The notes: generated by a model from the letters alone, not told the origin. A stretch of 64,000 bases of DNA from Runella aurantiaca (GCF_003339505.1 NZ_QPIW01000001.1:62001-126000), one strand, 5' to 3'. Positions 50,008 to 60,367 are shown, numbered from the stretch's first letter. Numbers and translations are program-made.

Positions 50008-52323
50008 TTACTTTCTTATTTTCTTTGCAGTATACGGAACACACGTAACGATGCAGCAGTTAGCACTGGCCTCTATAATAATAGGGCAGCATCCCTCCGC
50101 TGGGCAAGTGCCTGAAGTTGAGGTATATGTATAGGTTCCGCTTTCTTCCAATAACACCTGATTGCCCTGAGCGATAGCCGTGGTAGAACCCGTTTTGAAC
50201 CACTGGACGCCCGTGAATTGGTCAGGGATGGTCAGTAGGGCTTTTTCACCCCCGCAAAGTTTGATAGGTACGCTAAAACATTGACGGTCTAGGTCATCTT
50301 CCGATTCTGATTGATTGAAAGGTGTACTGTCTACATCCTTTTCGTTGGCCTTGCTGATTTCGGCGGTATTGAACCACACGCCCTGCGCCACCACTTTCAC
50401 TTTAATGGTCAAGGCTACTGTATCTCCGTTTATTCCGATAGCACCGATGGACCATTTCGAAGTTAGTGGGTTATAGCTTCCAGCGGCTGTATTGTTAGAT
50501 AGGCGCAGGGTAGAGCTGCTTAGGTATTGTACACCCGCGCTGAGGGAGTCGGTGACTTCTACACCCGTGGCAAAACTGGTGTTTTCATTCCATACTTTAA
50601 TCGTATATTGAAGGGTGTCGCCGATTTGCACGAGTTTTTTACTGATTGATTTTTTGAGTTTTAAATCAATGAGGCTATCGCAATCCTGTACCGTTACGAT
50701 AATCGGCGTTCTCAGGACACTGATGCCGCCGCAATTTTGGGTAGTTCCGCGTGCTTCTACGTAGAATGTATCGGTGACACTGGCGGTGCCAACAGGCTTA
50801 TAATTTACCACTCCTGTAGCTATTGCGGAGCCACCCGTGGCGTTGGCGTACCAATCGGCTGTTACCCCGCTCAGTACCGTTACTTTTAAGGTTGGGATTG
50901 TATCTCCTACACAGGCAAACACATTTGGGCTGATGGCCACTGGGGCAGCGGGGGTACAGTTACAGGCCGCAGGGGCTAAAATGGTGGTGTCAAACTTACA
51001 GATTGAGGTCAGGCTGTCCGTAATTTTCAAACTTACTGTAGGAGGAATATTGCTCACAGTATAAGGGCCGTTGCCGCTACCCGTTAGGGTACCCGCATTG
51101 ACTTTGATGGTGCCGTTTTTTTGGGCTACGTCAAACGTTACGCTGTATGATTTTTTGTCGGGTGCGCAGGTGGGGTCCGAAAATGTAAAACTCGTTTTCA
51201 CGCAAGCAGGAGGGCAGGGAAATTCACCCACAAAAGGATAATTATGTACTTCACCCCCAGATGCCTCGTGGGTAAGGTTGCCACCTACTACCAATCGGCC
51301 GTCGAAATTGCCACCTGTTAAAGTAGCGTTTCCGTTTGGAATAATGACCGAACCGTAAAAAGTACCTATAAACGTAACGTTTGTAGCTTGGTGAAAATTA
51401 AAGAGTAATCGAAATAAAGAAGGTGAACCTGCCGCTGGCGTAACTGCATTCATTAAAGGCATTTGGACATTTGTGTGGGTTGAGCCGCTCACGTTTACCA
51501 CAACAGAAGCCCCAGCTGGGATATTTTTAAACAAAAAATTCTTCCAACTTGATACATTGAATACCTGCACCGACGAGCTGTTGTTACCAATCAATGTATC
51601 ACCGCTCAGGGTGCCCGTTGGGGTAAGGGTAGCCCAATAGAGGCTTTTGGTGGAAATATCGTTCAAACAACTGTCGATGTTGATTCCTATTCCGCCCATC
51701 CCAAGGCTATCGGTGACGGTAATGGAATTGGGTAAATTGCTCTGATACGTGCCACCCATTGCAATGCCTGTTCCGCCCACACCAAACGAATTGGTCGAGC
51801 CTGTGATGGTTCCGCCAATCAATAAAGCGGGCAAATTGGTGGAGGCTATCACGTAGGTTCCTCCGCCCGAGGTGCCAATTCCATAATAAGAATTGTAAGG
51901 GATAAGTGGGTTGCCAAGGATTAGATTGCCTTTAATGGCCACTCGGCCTTCGATTTCGGCGGGTACGCCCTGACCTCCATCTTTTACGTTGAAATTACCA
52001 CCAACCAATACGTTAAAGACTTGACTGTAGCCCCTGACTTGATTGTTTGGCCAATTGAACGGAAGGGGAAGATAAGTGGTATTGATAGGGTAGCCGCTTT
52101 GGTTGCTATCCTGAATTAAGTCATTGTTGGCGTCGGGGGCTAATGTTAGGGGTGGGCAGTCTACTCCGACACATCCGCTCAGCTTAGGTCCTAGTCCGCA
52201 ATCTTGAGCTTGCGCTCGGGATAGAGCAGGACTTAGTAAGAAATAAGCCATCACAAAAGACGAAAGTAGATTTAAAAATGTCTTTACAGTTAAAGCTTTT
52301 GGGTTAGATAGTAGGTGTTGCAT
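50008..52323 (-). CDS. Large secreted adhesin-like protein (choice-of-anchor A type, DUF11 repeat)
   Basis: The 771-residue protein has a signal peptide (NLLSSFVMAYFLLSPALSRAQ). Residues about 70-370 form a choice-of-anchor-A-type beta domain (FNVLVGGNFNVKDGG, EGRVAIKGNLILGN, GRLVVGGNLTHEASGG). Then come Ig-like/Gly-Thr-rich blocks and a DUF11 repeat (ISKKLVQIGDTLQYTIKVWN). The end is Cys-rich and lacks a clear type IX sorting domain. It is probably a surface or secreted matrix protein. It is followed by a terminator. Confidence 0.75.
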   Translation of the reverse strand: MQHLLSNPKALTVKTFLNLLSSFVMAYFLLSPALSRAQAQDCGLGPKLSGCVGVDCPPLTLAPDANNDLIQDSNQSGYPINTTYLPLPFNWPNNQVRGYSQVFNVLVGGNFNVKDGGQGVPAEIEGRVAIKGNLILGNPLIPYNSYYGIGTSGGGTYVIASTNLPALLIGGTITGSTNSFGVGGTGIAMGGTYQSNLPNSITVTDSLGMGGIGINIDSCLNDISTKSLYWATLTPTGTLSGDTLIGNNSSSVQVFNVSSWKNFLFKNIPAGASVVVNVSGSTHTNVQMPLMNAVTPAAGSPSLFRLLFNFHQATNVTFIGTFYGSVIIPNGNATLTGGNFDGRLVVGGNLTHEASGGEVHNYPFVGEFPCPPACVKTSFTFSDPTCAPDKKSYSVTFDVAQKNGTIKVNAGTLTGSGNGPYTVSNIPPTVSLKITDSLTSICKFDTTILAPAACNCTPAAPVAISPNVFACVGDTIPTLKVTVLSGVTADWYANATGGSAIATGVVNYKPVGTASVTDTFYVEARGTTQNCGGISVLRTPIIVTVQDCDSLIDLKLKKSISKKLVQIGDTLQYTIKVWNENTSFATGVEVTDSLSAGVQYLSSSTLRLSNNTAAGSYNPLTSKWSIGAIGINGDTVALTIKVKVVAQGVWFNTAEISKANEKDVDSTPFNQSESEDDLDRQCFSVPIKLCGGEKALLTIPDQFTGVQWFKTGSTTAIAQGNQVLLEESGTYTYTSTSGTCPAEGCCPIIIEASANCCIVTCVPYTAKKIRK

Positions 52324-52794
52324 TGCCTTGATTGTTTTAATTTCAGCTTCAAACCAAGGCCTCTCAATAAATGTGCCATTTTTTCAAATGGGCTAATTAT
52401 TTATGTATTTATATCCCTATTTGTTTATTTTTTGGAATTTTTAGGGCTAAAAAAGGTTTTTAAGGTAAAAATGGATATTTACTTTGATTGTGAATTTTTT
52501 GTGGGAGAGTATCGGGAGATGCGCCAACCAATATCCCTTGTCGCACGGGTTTTATGCGCTAGATTTTGTAGTTTATTGTTCCAATAAAAAAAAGCATTTA
52601 TGATGAATTCTAACTGTTGCATAATTTATTCAACCCTTTCATAATCAAAGTTTACAGTGGAATCTTCTCGGAAAAATCGCTTAAAAAGTTGTAATTCTGA
52701 AAACAAAAACGTATTTTTCACCAAGCTAAAACCAACAACGCAACGTTTTAGATAAACAAAACGTAATCAATCATTATTAAACCACTTACATCGT
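52324..52794. other. A/T-rich intergenic region between divergent genes, no gene seen
   Basis: The 471 bases between the adhesin-like gene and phoH are A/T-rich and hold no credible ORF, tRNA or strong hairpin. The promoters of both divergent genes must lie here, but no exact TAnnTTTG element was found at a suitable place. Confidence 0.45.
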
Positions 52795-53751
52795 TTGGTA
52801 GAAAAAATAATTTCCTTGGAAGATGTGTCACTAGTTGACTTTCTCGGCGTAGAAAACAACCACATCAAAGAAGTTGCTGCCGCTTTTCCAATGAGTAAAA
52901 TCATTTCACGCGGCAACGAAATACGTGTAATGGGCACTCAGCCCGAGATTCTCCGCATCAGCGATATTCTGGAATCCCTTCTTCAACATTACCAGAGATA
53001 CGGCAAAATCACCAACGAAAATGTACGTCATTACCTGACCGCCAATGGAGGTTCCGTTGCGCCGCCGCACGTATTGGAAGACGAAAAAGACGTGATTTTG
53101 TACGGTACCAAAGGAGTGGTAGTGAAGGCCAGAACCGCCAATCAACGGTTGATGGTGGAAAAAGCGGCTGAGAGCGATTTACTGTTCGCCATCGGGCCCG
53201 CAGGAACTGGTAAAACCTACACCGCAGTAGCTATCGCGGTGCAGGCGTTGAAAGAAAAAAAAGTAAAAAAACTCATTATTACCCGGCCGGCCGTGGAGGC
53301 GGGAGAAAATTTAGGGTTTTTGCCGGGCAACCTAGAAGAGAAAATTGATCCGTACTTGCGCCCTATCTATGACGCGCTTGACGATATGATTTTGGGTGAA
53401 AAATTGAAGTTTTACCTTGAAAACCGAATTGTCGAAATTGCCCCCCTCGCGTACATGCGCGGGCGAACTCTAAATAACGCTTTTATCCTGCTCGATGAAG
53501 CTCAAAATACGACCCCTTCGCAGATGAAGATGTTTTTGACGCGGATGGGGCCTAGTTCAAAAGTGATTATCACGGGCGATAAAACTCAGATAGATTTACC
53601 GAAAAATCAAAAGTCCGGTTTGAAAGATGCGCTTGAAACCCTGAAAGATGTAAAGGGGATTGCCTTTGTCGAGCTTGATGGACGTGATGTAGTGCGCCAC
53701 CGCCTCGTCAAAGACATTTTGGATGCATATGAAAAGAAAGAGAAAGAGTAG
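52795..53751 (+). CDS. PhoH family protein
   Basis: The 318-residue protein has the PhoH ATPase core: P-loop FAIGPAGTGKTYTAVAIAV, KLIITRPAVEAGENLGFLPG, YMRGRTLNNAFILLDEAQN (Walker B) and ITGDKTQIDLP. An N-terminal KH-like region (GNEIRVMGTQPEILRI) precedes it. The only suitable start is TTG at 52795; no in-frame ATG lies upstream, so it uses a non-ATG start. The family is associated with RNA processing under stress. Confidence 0.9.
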   Translation: MVEKIISLEDVSLVDFLGVENNHIKEVAAAFPMSKIISRGNEIRVMGTQPEILRISDILESLLQHYQRYGKITNENVRHYLTANGGSVAPPHVLEDEKDVILYGTKGVVVKARTANQRLMVEKAAESDLLFAIGPAGTGKTYTAVAIAVQALKEKKVKKLIITRPAVEAGENLGFLPGNLEEKIDPYLRPIYDALDDMILGEKLKFYLENRIVEIAPLAYMRGRTLNNAFILLDEAQNTTPSQMKMFLTRMGPSSKVIITGDKTQIDLPKNQKSGLKDALETLKDVKGIAFVELDGRDVVRHRLVKDILDAYEKKEKE

Positions 53752-55090
53752 TGAGCAGTTGGCAGTGAGTAGTCGGATAAAAAGACGGCTCACTGCCAAC
53801 TGTTTTCTCCGTGTTTTTTTACTTCTGAATTTTTTACACCTTGCTTCTTTCGCGCAGCGCTGTGCTGCCGTTCAATATGATTCAGCCATTGCGAAGCGCT
53901 ACCCTTATTGGCGCCTAAAACGCACAATGCTCGAAGATTCCATTCAGTCTTATTTAAAAAATGCTACCACCGACCGCAGGGCTCGGCAAGCGGCACTTTG
54001 CGCCCAAGTGCGTATCCCGGTCGTAGTGCATGTGGTCCATAATAATGCCGCCATGACGATTGGTGGGCGCGATAATGGCAACATCTCGGACGATCAAATT
54101 TTGGCTCAAATCAGAACCCTAAACGAGGACTACCAACGAAAGTCTGGAACGCGTGGCTTTAATACCAACCCCGTGGGAGCTAATACGGGGATTGAATTTT
54201 ATTTGGCCAATGAAGACCCCGACGGCAATCCGACCAACGGAATTACGCGTCATTATTACAGCGCTAAAAGCACTTTCGACATCTTTACCGACGACCAAAC
54301 GCTTGCCGATATTGTAAGTTGGCCCACCGACCGCTATCTCAATATTTGGGTCAGCCGATTTGGGAATAATTACCTGGGAATCGGGCAGTTTCCATCGGCT
54401 ACTGGCGTAAAAGGTCTAGACAGTGCCAATGAGCTATTGGAAAAAACAGACGGGGTTTTTATTGACTACAAAGTGTTTGGTTCGGGCGGGGCAGTAACGA
54501 GTAAACTGTACAGCCTTGGCCGTACCACCACCCACGAAGTAGGGCATTGGCTGGGATTGATTCATACATGGGGAGACAGCGATTGCGGAGATGATTATTG
54601 CGCCGATACTCCCCCCGCTCAGTCGGGCAATCAATCCACGAACTGCGGGCCGTTGTTTTCAACCTGTTCGGGTGTTCGTACCCGCAACATGACCGAAAAT
54701 TACATGGATTATTCGCCTGACTCTTGCATGAACATCTTTACCGTTAACCAGAGTGAACGAATGATGGCAGTGATTGAAAAAGCACCGCGTCGGGCGCGGC
54801 TGGTCAAATACTGGTGTTCAAAAGTGCCTTTTGGAGACACGTTTGACGTGAAAGTGTTCCCGAATCCTGCCTCTGACCAAGTAAATATTCAAATCAACGT
54901 CACTGAATTTACGGATTTTGAGGTTGAATTGTACAGCATAACGGGACAACTGGTAGGCAATCAAAAATTCACTGATTATCCAAGTTGGTTGGTTACGTTT
55001 CCAACTACAAATATTTCCCCTGGGGTTTATATTGTACGGGTTAAGACTGAAAAAGAGACAGTTAGTAAACGCTTGGTCATTACGCGATGA
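53729..55090 (+). CDS. M43-family metalloprotease with type IX secretion tail
   Basis: Starting at ATG 53729 (two residues inside a frame from 53723) gives about 453 residues. A signal peptide (RVFLLLNFLHLASFAQ) follows an unusual basic leader encoded by a hairpin repeat. The zinc site is TTHEVGHWLGLIHTW (HExxHxxGxxH), with a downstream Met-turn region YMDYSPDSCMNIFT, as in pappalysin-like M43 proteases. The C-terminus from VKVFPNPASDQVNIQ is a type IX secretion sorting domain, so it is exported to the surface. It overlaps the end of phoH. Confidence 0.88.
   Translation: MKRKRKSSEQLAVSSRIKRRLTANCFLRVFLLLNFLHLASFAQRCAAVQYDSAIAKRYPYWRLKRTMLEDSIQSYLKNATTDRRARQAALCAQVRIPVVVHVVHNNAAMTIGGRDNGNISDDQILAQIRTLNEDYQRKSGTRGFNTNPVGANTGIEFYLANEDPDGNPTNGITRHYYSAKSTFDIFTDDQTLADIVSWPTDRYLNIWVSRFGNNYLGIGQFPSATGVKGLDSANELLEKTDGVFIDYKVFGSGGAVTSKLYSLGRTTTHEVGHWLGLIHTWGDSDCGDDYCADTPPAQSGNQSTNCGPLFSTCSGVRTRNMTENYMDYSPDSCMNIFTVNQSERMMAVIEKAPRRARLVKYWCSKVPFGDTFDVKVFPNPASDQVNIQINVTEFTDFEVELYSITGQLVGNQKFTDYPSWLVTFPTTNISPGVYIVRVKTEKETVSKRLVITR
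53756..53806 (+). terminator. Hairpin after phoH, inside the next reading frame
   Basis: CAGTTGGCAGTGAG pairs perfectly over 14 bases with CTCACTGCCAACTG across 19 bases, followed by TTTT. It would terminate phoH transcription but also encodes residues of the M43 leader (EQLAVSS and LTANC), so it probably arrived as a repeat. Confidence 0.65.
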
Positions 55091-57150
55091 ATGTTCTGCT
55101 ACGTTGTTGTATCGCCTTCTGTTGTGGAATCCTTCTGCATAAGGCGCTTCCCGAACATTGGTTGCCTGTTATCAACGGGCCAATCATGGGCGGTGTTGCC
55201 GTTGTCTTTATTGCCTTTTTTTTCTTGGTTCTTTTTTCGCGTGGCAACCGTTATTCGTCAGGAACACTGATGATAGTACTCTTTGCTGGATTGGGTTGGT
55301 TGCGAACGCCGCAGGCTGTTGTGGAACAAGATTGGTCACAACTGACGGCTTACGTAGCGGTGGTGCTTTCACCACCCGAAACCCGCGCCAAAACCTACAA
55401 AGTTGAGGTGGAATTACGGCGGGGCAAAGGAGAAAATGGCTGGCATCCAATGCTAGGTAAGGTCCTGATTTACCTTGATAAAATGGCGGAAAAACCACGC
55501 TATGGGCAAGTTTTGTTGGTGAGGGGCCAGCCTCGGAGGGTGGAGTCTCCGCAAAACCCTGCCCAGTTTGATTACCAAAAATTTCTGGGCCAAAAACAAA
55601 TTTATCATCAACACTACCTGAAAGCCACTGACTTTTTATTTACGTCGGACTATCAGGGTGTATGGTATAAAAGCTGGGCTTTTGCCGTAAGTGAGTGGAG
55701 CGATGCGGCATTGCGGCGGCTCGTTGTTCCCGACCGTGAATATGCTGTTGCGAAAGCAATGATTTTGGGACTTCGTGATGAGATGGACAGCGAACTGATT
55801 CAGTCGTATTCGGCCGCTGGGGCTGTGCATGTGCTGTCGGTATCGGGTTTTCACATCGCCATTTTTATTTCTATTTTGACTTTTATGCTCAAACGATTGG
55901 AGAAACGCCGCTACGGGCGGTGGCTCTCGTTGGGCATTACGCTCATTACCATGTGGTTTTATGCCGTGCTTACGGGCCTGTCGGCCCCCGTGATTCGCTC
56001 GGCGCTGATGTTTACGATTTTCTTGTTGGCAAGCCCTTTGAAGCGGAAAGAAAATGGGGCAAATGCCCTCTTTGGCTCAGCCCTCATTCTGTTAGCCATT
56101 GATCCGTTACTTTTGTTTTCCGTAAGTTTTCAGCTTTCATACGCGGCGCTGGGGGGGATTATTTTTCTTCAACCTGTTTTGTATCAGTATTTTACCCCAA
56201 AAACATGGTTGGTCGATAAATTATGGGAAATGACCACCGTAGCTCTCGCCGCCCAATTCATAACCTTTCCGATTGCCGTTTATTATTTTCATCAATTTCC
56301 GACGTATTTTTTGTTGGCCAATCCTTTTGTGGCGCTTTTGGCCACGGCTATGTTGCCAGTTGCGATGGTCGCGCTTCTAGTTTCGTGGGTGCCTTATTTA
56401 TCCATTCTTCTGGGTTGGGGGCTGACTGGAATTACGTGGTTATTAAATGAAATCGTGATTTGGACCGATTTGTTGCCCTTTTCTACCCTTGAAGGTTTGT
56501 CTTTGTCGGCAGTCGAACTGGGCTTGGTGTACGGAATCATGGCCATGTTGGTGGCATTGGTATATTACCGAGAAGTTCGTTGGGGAGGATATGCACTGGC
56601 CTTAAGCGCGTTGCTGTGTATTTTGCAACTGAAGGAGATGGCGTATTTTAATCAACAAAAGTTGGTGGTCGTGCATTCCGTTTCCCGTCAATCAGTCGTT
56701 AGTTTGATGAATGGGAAAGAGGCTTTGCTGCTTGCAGATTCTGCTTTTTTTCAACCAAACCAACAACCATTCAACTTTTACCTCAAGAATTTTTACGACG
56801 AGCGAAACGTTCGCTCCATTCTACAACAGCCCTTGGTTTCATTTGTAAAACCATCCCGTTTTGTTAAAGATTTACCCTTTGGCAAGCTCATCGTTTGGCA
56901 GGGAAAAAGCATTTTGCTGGTTGAAAAATCGGTGCAGACAACGATACCTCCCGTGGTAGATTACGTTGTGATTCGAAATACTGCTTTTCGAAAAGTAGAA
57001 GAACTTCTTCGCATTTTTGGTAATCAAAAGCTCATTTTTGATAATTCCAATAAATTTTACGCGTTGGAAAACCTCCGTAAACAAGCCAAAGAGTTGGGCC
57101 TTCCGTGGTATTTCGTCCATGAAAATGGGGCTTATTTGGACTTTTTGTGA
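55087..57150 (+). CDS. ComEC/Rec2-type competence membrane protein
   Basis: The 687-residue protein overlaps the M43 stop as ATGA. An OB-like N-terminal domain with LTAYVAVVLSPPETRAKTYK and KVLIYLDKMAEKPRYGQVLL is followed by a multi-pass competence domain holding AAGAVHVLSVSGFHIAIFIS, TGLSAPVIRSALMFTIFLLA and LSYAALGGIIFLQP. It forms the channel that takes single-stranded DNA across the inner membrane. The usual C-terminal beta-lactamase-like domain is not evident; the last about 180 residues are degenerate, which is common in this phylum. Confidence 0.88.
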   Translation: MNVLLRCCIAFCCGILLHKALPEHWLPVINGPIMGGVAVVFIAFFFLVLFSRGNRYSSGTLMIVLFAGLGWLRTPQAVVEQDWSQLTAYVAVVLSPPETRAKTYKVEVELRRGKGENGWHPMLGKVLIYLDKMAEKPRYGQVLLVRGQPRRVESPQNPAQFDYQKFLGQKQIYHQHYLKATDFLFTSDYQGVWYKSWAFAVSEWSDAALRRLVVPDREYAVAKAMILGLRDEMDSELIQSYSAAGAVHVLSVSGFHIAIFISILTFMLKRLEKRRYGRWLSLGITLITMWFYAVLTGLSAPVIRSALMFTIFLLASPLKRKENGANALFGSALILLAIDPLLLFSVSFQLSYAALGGIIFLQPVLYQYFTPKTWLVDKLWEMTTVALAAQFITFPIAVYYFHQFPTYFLLANPFVALLATAMLPVAMVALLVSWVPYLSILLGWGLTGITWLLNEIVIWTDLLPFSTLEGLSLSAVELGLVYGIMAMLVALVYYREVRWGGYALALSALLCILQLKEMAYFNQQKLVVVHSVSRQSVVSLMNGKEALLLADSAFFQPNQQPFNFYLKNFYDERNVRSILQQPLVSFVKPSRFVKDLPFGKLIVWQGKSILLVEKSVQTTIPPVVDYVVIRNTAFRKVEELLRIFGNQKLIFDNSNKFYALENLRKQAKELGLPWYFVHENGAYLDFL

Positions 57151-57187
57151 GATTTAGTTAGATAATTTAAAGAATATTTGAGGTTGA

Positions 57188-57220
57188 TTTGTTTTTATAA
57201 AAACAGTTGATTTACATTTG
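57188..57220 (+). promoter_or_regulatory. Promoter of the TonB receptor operon
   Basis: TTTG at 57188 and TACATTTGC at 57213 match the -33 and -7 consensus with a 21-base spacer. The leader to the receptor start would be about 120 bases. Confidence 0.7.
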
Positions 57221-57350
57221 CATACTAAATCAATAGATATAAAGTATTAATATTTCGTATACTCTATCCAATATAAGTATTAAGCTTTAACTCACAACTC
57301 AAAAAAAATTTATTGTACAAAAAACTACTAAATCTATATTTTTACTATTT

Positions 57351-59933
57351 ATGAAAAATTTCTTCCTCCCCAATTTAATCAGCCTGTTATTTGTGGTTGT
57401 TTTCGCTTTTATTCCTTCTTTTTTATCCGCTCAAAATACGCCCGTAATCAATGCGACGGTATCTGGAAAAATCCTTGACGCCCGCAGCGGAGCTGCTTTG
57501 ATAGGCGCGACGGTATCCATCAAAGGCACGACCAACGGCGCAGCAACCGACGTGAACGGGGAATTTGCGCTGATTACGGGTCAAAAACTTCCTTTCATCC
57601 TCCTTGTATCGTCGGTAGGTTATTTAAAAAAAGAAGTTCTGATTAGTGACAGCAAAGTAGAAATCAAACTCGAAGAAAGTGCCAATCAACTTTCGGATGT
57701 GGTAGTAACCTCCCGCCGTCGCCAAGAAGCGGTACAGGATATTCCGATTCCGATTACGGTAATCAGAGGCGTAACGGTAGAAGACCAAGGTGCTTTTAAC
57801 GTAAATCGTTTGAAAGAATTGGTGCCTACGGTTCAGTTTTATGCATCAAATGCACGGAATACAACGCTCAATATCAGAGGATTAGGCTCTACTTATGGCT
57901 TGACCAACGACGGTATCGACCCCGGGGTTGGGTATTATGTCGATGGTGTGTATTACGCCCGCCCAGCGGCTACGGCACTTGATTTTATTGACATCGACCA
58001 GGTAGAAGTGCTGCGTGGTCCTCAGGGAACATTGTTTGGCAAAAACACCACGGCGGGGGCATTTAATGTAACGTCTCGTGCGCCAAGTTTTGACCCCACC
58101 GCCAGCTTTGAACTAAGCTATGGCAACTATGGATACATTCAGGCAAAAGCCTCGCTCTCTGGGCCTTTAAGCAAAAAACTTGCGGCAAGGGTTTCTTTTG
58201 TCGGTACCCAAAGAGATGGCTTATTATACAATACCCGTACCCAAACCAATATCAATGATATTAATAATATTGGGGTGAGAGGTCAGTTTTTATACAAACC
58301 TACCGACAAGATAAATATTACGTTTATTGCCGATGTTACCGATCAAAACCCCGTGGGGTACGGATGGCCCGTGGCCAAAGTAGTGACGACCAAACGGGCT
58401 GCCTACCGTCAATTTAATGCTATTATTGCTGATTTAAATTACCAACTTCCTTATAAAAGTGCCTTTGAAAGGACATTGGACTTAGATACTCCTTCAAAAG
58501 CAGGTAACGAATTGGGTGGATTATCTTTGAATGCTGATTTTAAGATTGGAAAAGGGACCTTGACTTCTACCACCGCTTGGAGATATTGGAAATGGGATCC
58601 CTTGAACGACCGTGATTACACGGGTTTAAATTCTTTTTCTGTCTCTGCTGGAACCTCTGCCCATGACCAATTCTCCCAAGAACTCAGGTATTCGGGTCAA
58701 ATCAATGACAAAATAAGCGGCGTAATTGGTGCCTTTGGCTTGTGGCAGGATTTAAGAACCGACCCTGTTCACACCGAAGAAGCGGGCTCGGCACAGTGGC
58801 GTTTTGCCCAAAGCTCCACGAGTGCTCTTTGGAAAACACCCGGTTTGTTTGACAACTTTGGCATCAAAACCACCTACGGGATAAAGAGTTCGAGTGTGGC
58901 ATTGTTTGCGCAGGCCGATTGGGCGATTACTGACAAATTGCACGTTTTGCCTGGGGTCAGATACAACAATGACACCAAAAAAGCCAACTACAGCCGAGTA
59001 ACTTATGGTGGTTTGACTACGACCGACCCCGCTTTGTTGGCCCTGAAAAACGGGGTTTACAGCAACCAAACCTTTGATATAGATGCTTCTGAAGGCAATT
59101 TTTCGGGTCAGTTGACCTTACAATACAAATTCAATAAAAACGTCAATGCTTTTGGCACGTATTCACTCAGCTATAAACCCATTGGGGTAAATGTGGGAGG
59201 CTTGCCGACGGCCAGTGGCCGAGTCTTGACTGAGCTGGCAACGGTAAAACCAGAAGCGGTTTCTCATTTTGAGTTGGGTATCAAAACCAAACCATCAGCC
59301 AACTCGGTGTTGAACGTTGTGTTTCATACTACCGACATAAAAGATTATCAAACGCAAGTGCAAACGCCTGAGCCGGGCGTAAACCGAGGGTATTTGGCCA
59401 ATGCCGAACAAGTAAGGGTGATTGGTTTGGAAATAGACGGTAACATCAGAGTGAATAATCACGTGACCTTTACGGGTGCTTTTGCTTACACGGATGGTAA
59501 ATACATAAAGTTTACCAACGCACCCGTACCCATTGAAGAAGTAGGCGGAGACCGGGCATTTAAAGATATTTCGGGTGGTGTACTGCCTGGGATTTCAAAA
59601 TATGCGGGTTCGTTTGGTACTGAACTTACGGGAAGAGGTAATTTGTTGGGGTTAAAAGGCAACTTCTTCGGTGGCCTTGATGTCTACTATCGTTCTACGT
59701 TTTCTTCAAGCCCTTCGCCTTCCCAATTTTTAGATATTGAAGGTTATGCTTTAGTTAATGGCAGAGTGGGTTTCAGGGCTTCCAATGGCATTTCGTTTTT
59801 TGTATGGGGTAGAAACTTGGGCAAAAAGGATTATTACGAGCAGCTTTTGGTGGCACCGGGTAGCGCAGGCCAAATTGGGGGTATTTTGGGAGATCCACGT
59901 ACCTACGGCGTTACCTTGAGATATACTCTTTAA
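57351..59933 (+). CDS. TonB-dependent receptor
   Basis: The 860-residue protein has a signal peptide (FFLPNLISLLFVVVFAFIPS), a carboxypeptidase-regulatory-like domain (residues about 35-120, VSGKILDARSGAALIGATVS), a plug with ELVPTVQFYASNARNTTLNI and DQVEVLRGPQGTLFGKNTTA, and a barrel ending YGVTLRYTL. The TonB box region resembles outer-membrane import of a specific ligand, unknown here. It is followed in order by an ACT-domain protein, a DUF2490 protein and a peroxiredoxin-like protein, which may form one set. Confidence 0.9.
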   Translation: MKNFFLPNLISLLFVVVFAFIPSFLSAQNTPVINATVSGKILDARSGAALIGATVSIKGTTNGAATDVNGEFALITGQKLPFILLVSSVGYLKKEVLISDSKVEIKLEESANQLSDVVVTSRRRQEAVQDIPIPITVIRGVTVEDQGAFNVNRLKELVPTVQFYASNARNTTLNIRGLGSTYGLTNDGIDPGVGYYVDGVYYARPAATALDFIDIDQVEVLRGPQGTLFGKNTTAGAFNVTSRAPSFDPTASFELSYGNYGYIQAKASLSGPLSKKLAARVSFVGTQRDGLLYNTRTQTNINDINNIGVRGQFLYKPTDKINITFIADVTDQNPVGYGWPVAKVVTTKRAAYRQFNAIIADLNYQLPYKSAFERTLDLDTPSKAGNELGGLSLNADFKIGKGTLTSTTAWRYWKWDPLNDRDYTGLNSFSVSAGTSAHDQFSQELRYSGQINDKISGVIGAFGLWQDLRTDPVHTEEAGSAQWRFAQSSTSALWKTPGLFDNFGIKTTYGIKSSSVALFAQADWAITDKLHVLPGVRYNNDTKKANYSRVTYGGLTTTDPALLALKNGVYSNQTFDIDASEGNFSGQLTLQYKFNKNVNAFGTYSLSYKPIGVNVGGLPTASGRVLTELATVKPEAVSHFELGIKTKPSANSVLNVVFHTTDIKDYQTQVQTPEPGVNRGYLANAEQVRVIGLEIDGNIRVNNHVTFTGAFAYTDGKYIKFTNAPVPIEEVGGDRAFKDISGGVLPGISKYAGSFGTELTGRGNLLGLKGNFFGGLDVYYRSTFSSSPSPSQFLDIEGYALVNGRVGFRASNGISFFVWGRNLGKKDYYEQLLVAPGSAGQIGGILGDPRTYGVTLRYTL

Positions 59934-60050
59934 TTAAATAACTAATTTGCTGTCAGGTAGTTTTATTAATAACGTTCAAAACTGCCTGACACTTATCAAA
60001 ACGCAGCTTTTGATCGTTACCAGAATTTAACCTTTTAAACAGCCAAGACA

Positions 60051-60305
60051 ATGCAAACACAAACACATCATCACACCCGCCTTACCCATTTGGAAATATT
60101 AGGTTTTGACCGCGTAGGTTTTGTCGAAGAAGTCACTCGTTTTATTGCCGATTACGGACACATCATCAGTGCCAAGTTTGAAGCAGATGGCGTTCGTTCT
60201 CAGGGCTCATTAAGTATAAAACTTGACAATAACGAACGTTTGGATAGCCTACTTGCGCGCCTAAAAGCGATTACGGGGTTGGTGAAAGTCAAACAAATGG
60301 TGTAA
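60051..60305 (+). CDS. ACT-domain small protein
   Basis: An 84-residue protein that is essentially one ACT domain: THLEILGFDRVGFVEEVTRF, with ISAKFEADGVRSQGSLSIK and VKVKQMV. ACT domains bind amino acids or other small ligands as regulatory dimers. The His-rich start is unusual. It lies 117 bases after the TonB receptor gene. It might sense the imported ligand, but this is inferred. Confidence 0.75.
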   Translation: MQTQTHHHTRLTHLEILGFDRVGFVEEVTRFIADYGHIISAKFEADGVRSQGSLSIKLDNNERLDSLLARLKAITGLVKVKQMV

Positions 60306-60367
60306 AAAACTATATTTATTGCCTTGCGTATACTGAATGTTCTGCCTGTATTTTAAAGTTTAATAAT

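Noticed and set aside
52315-52587. Plus-strand ORF upstream of phoH
   Set aside because: A/T-rich sequence in a promoter region, no family resemblance, opposite to the divergent adhesin gene.
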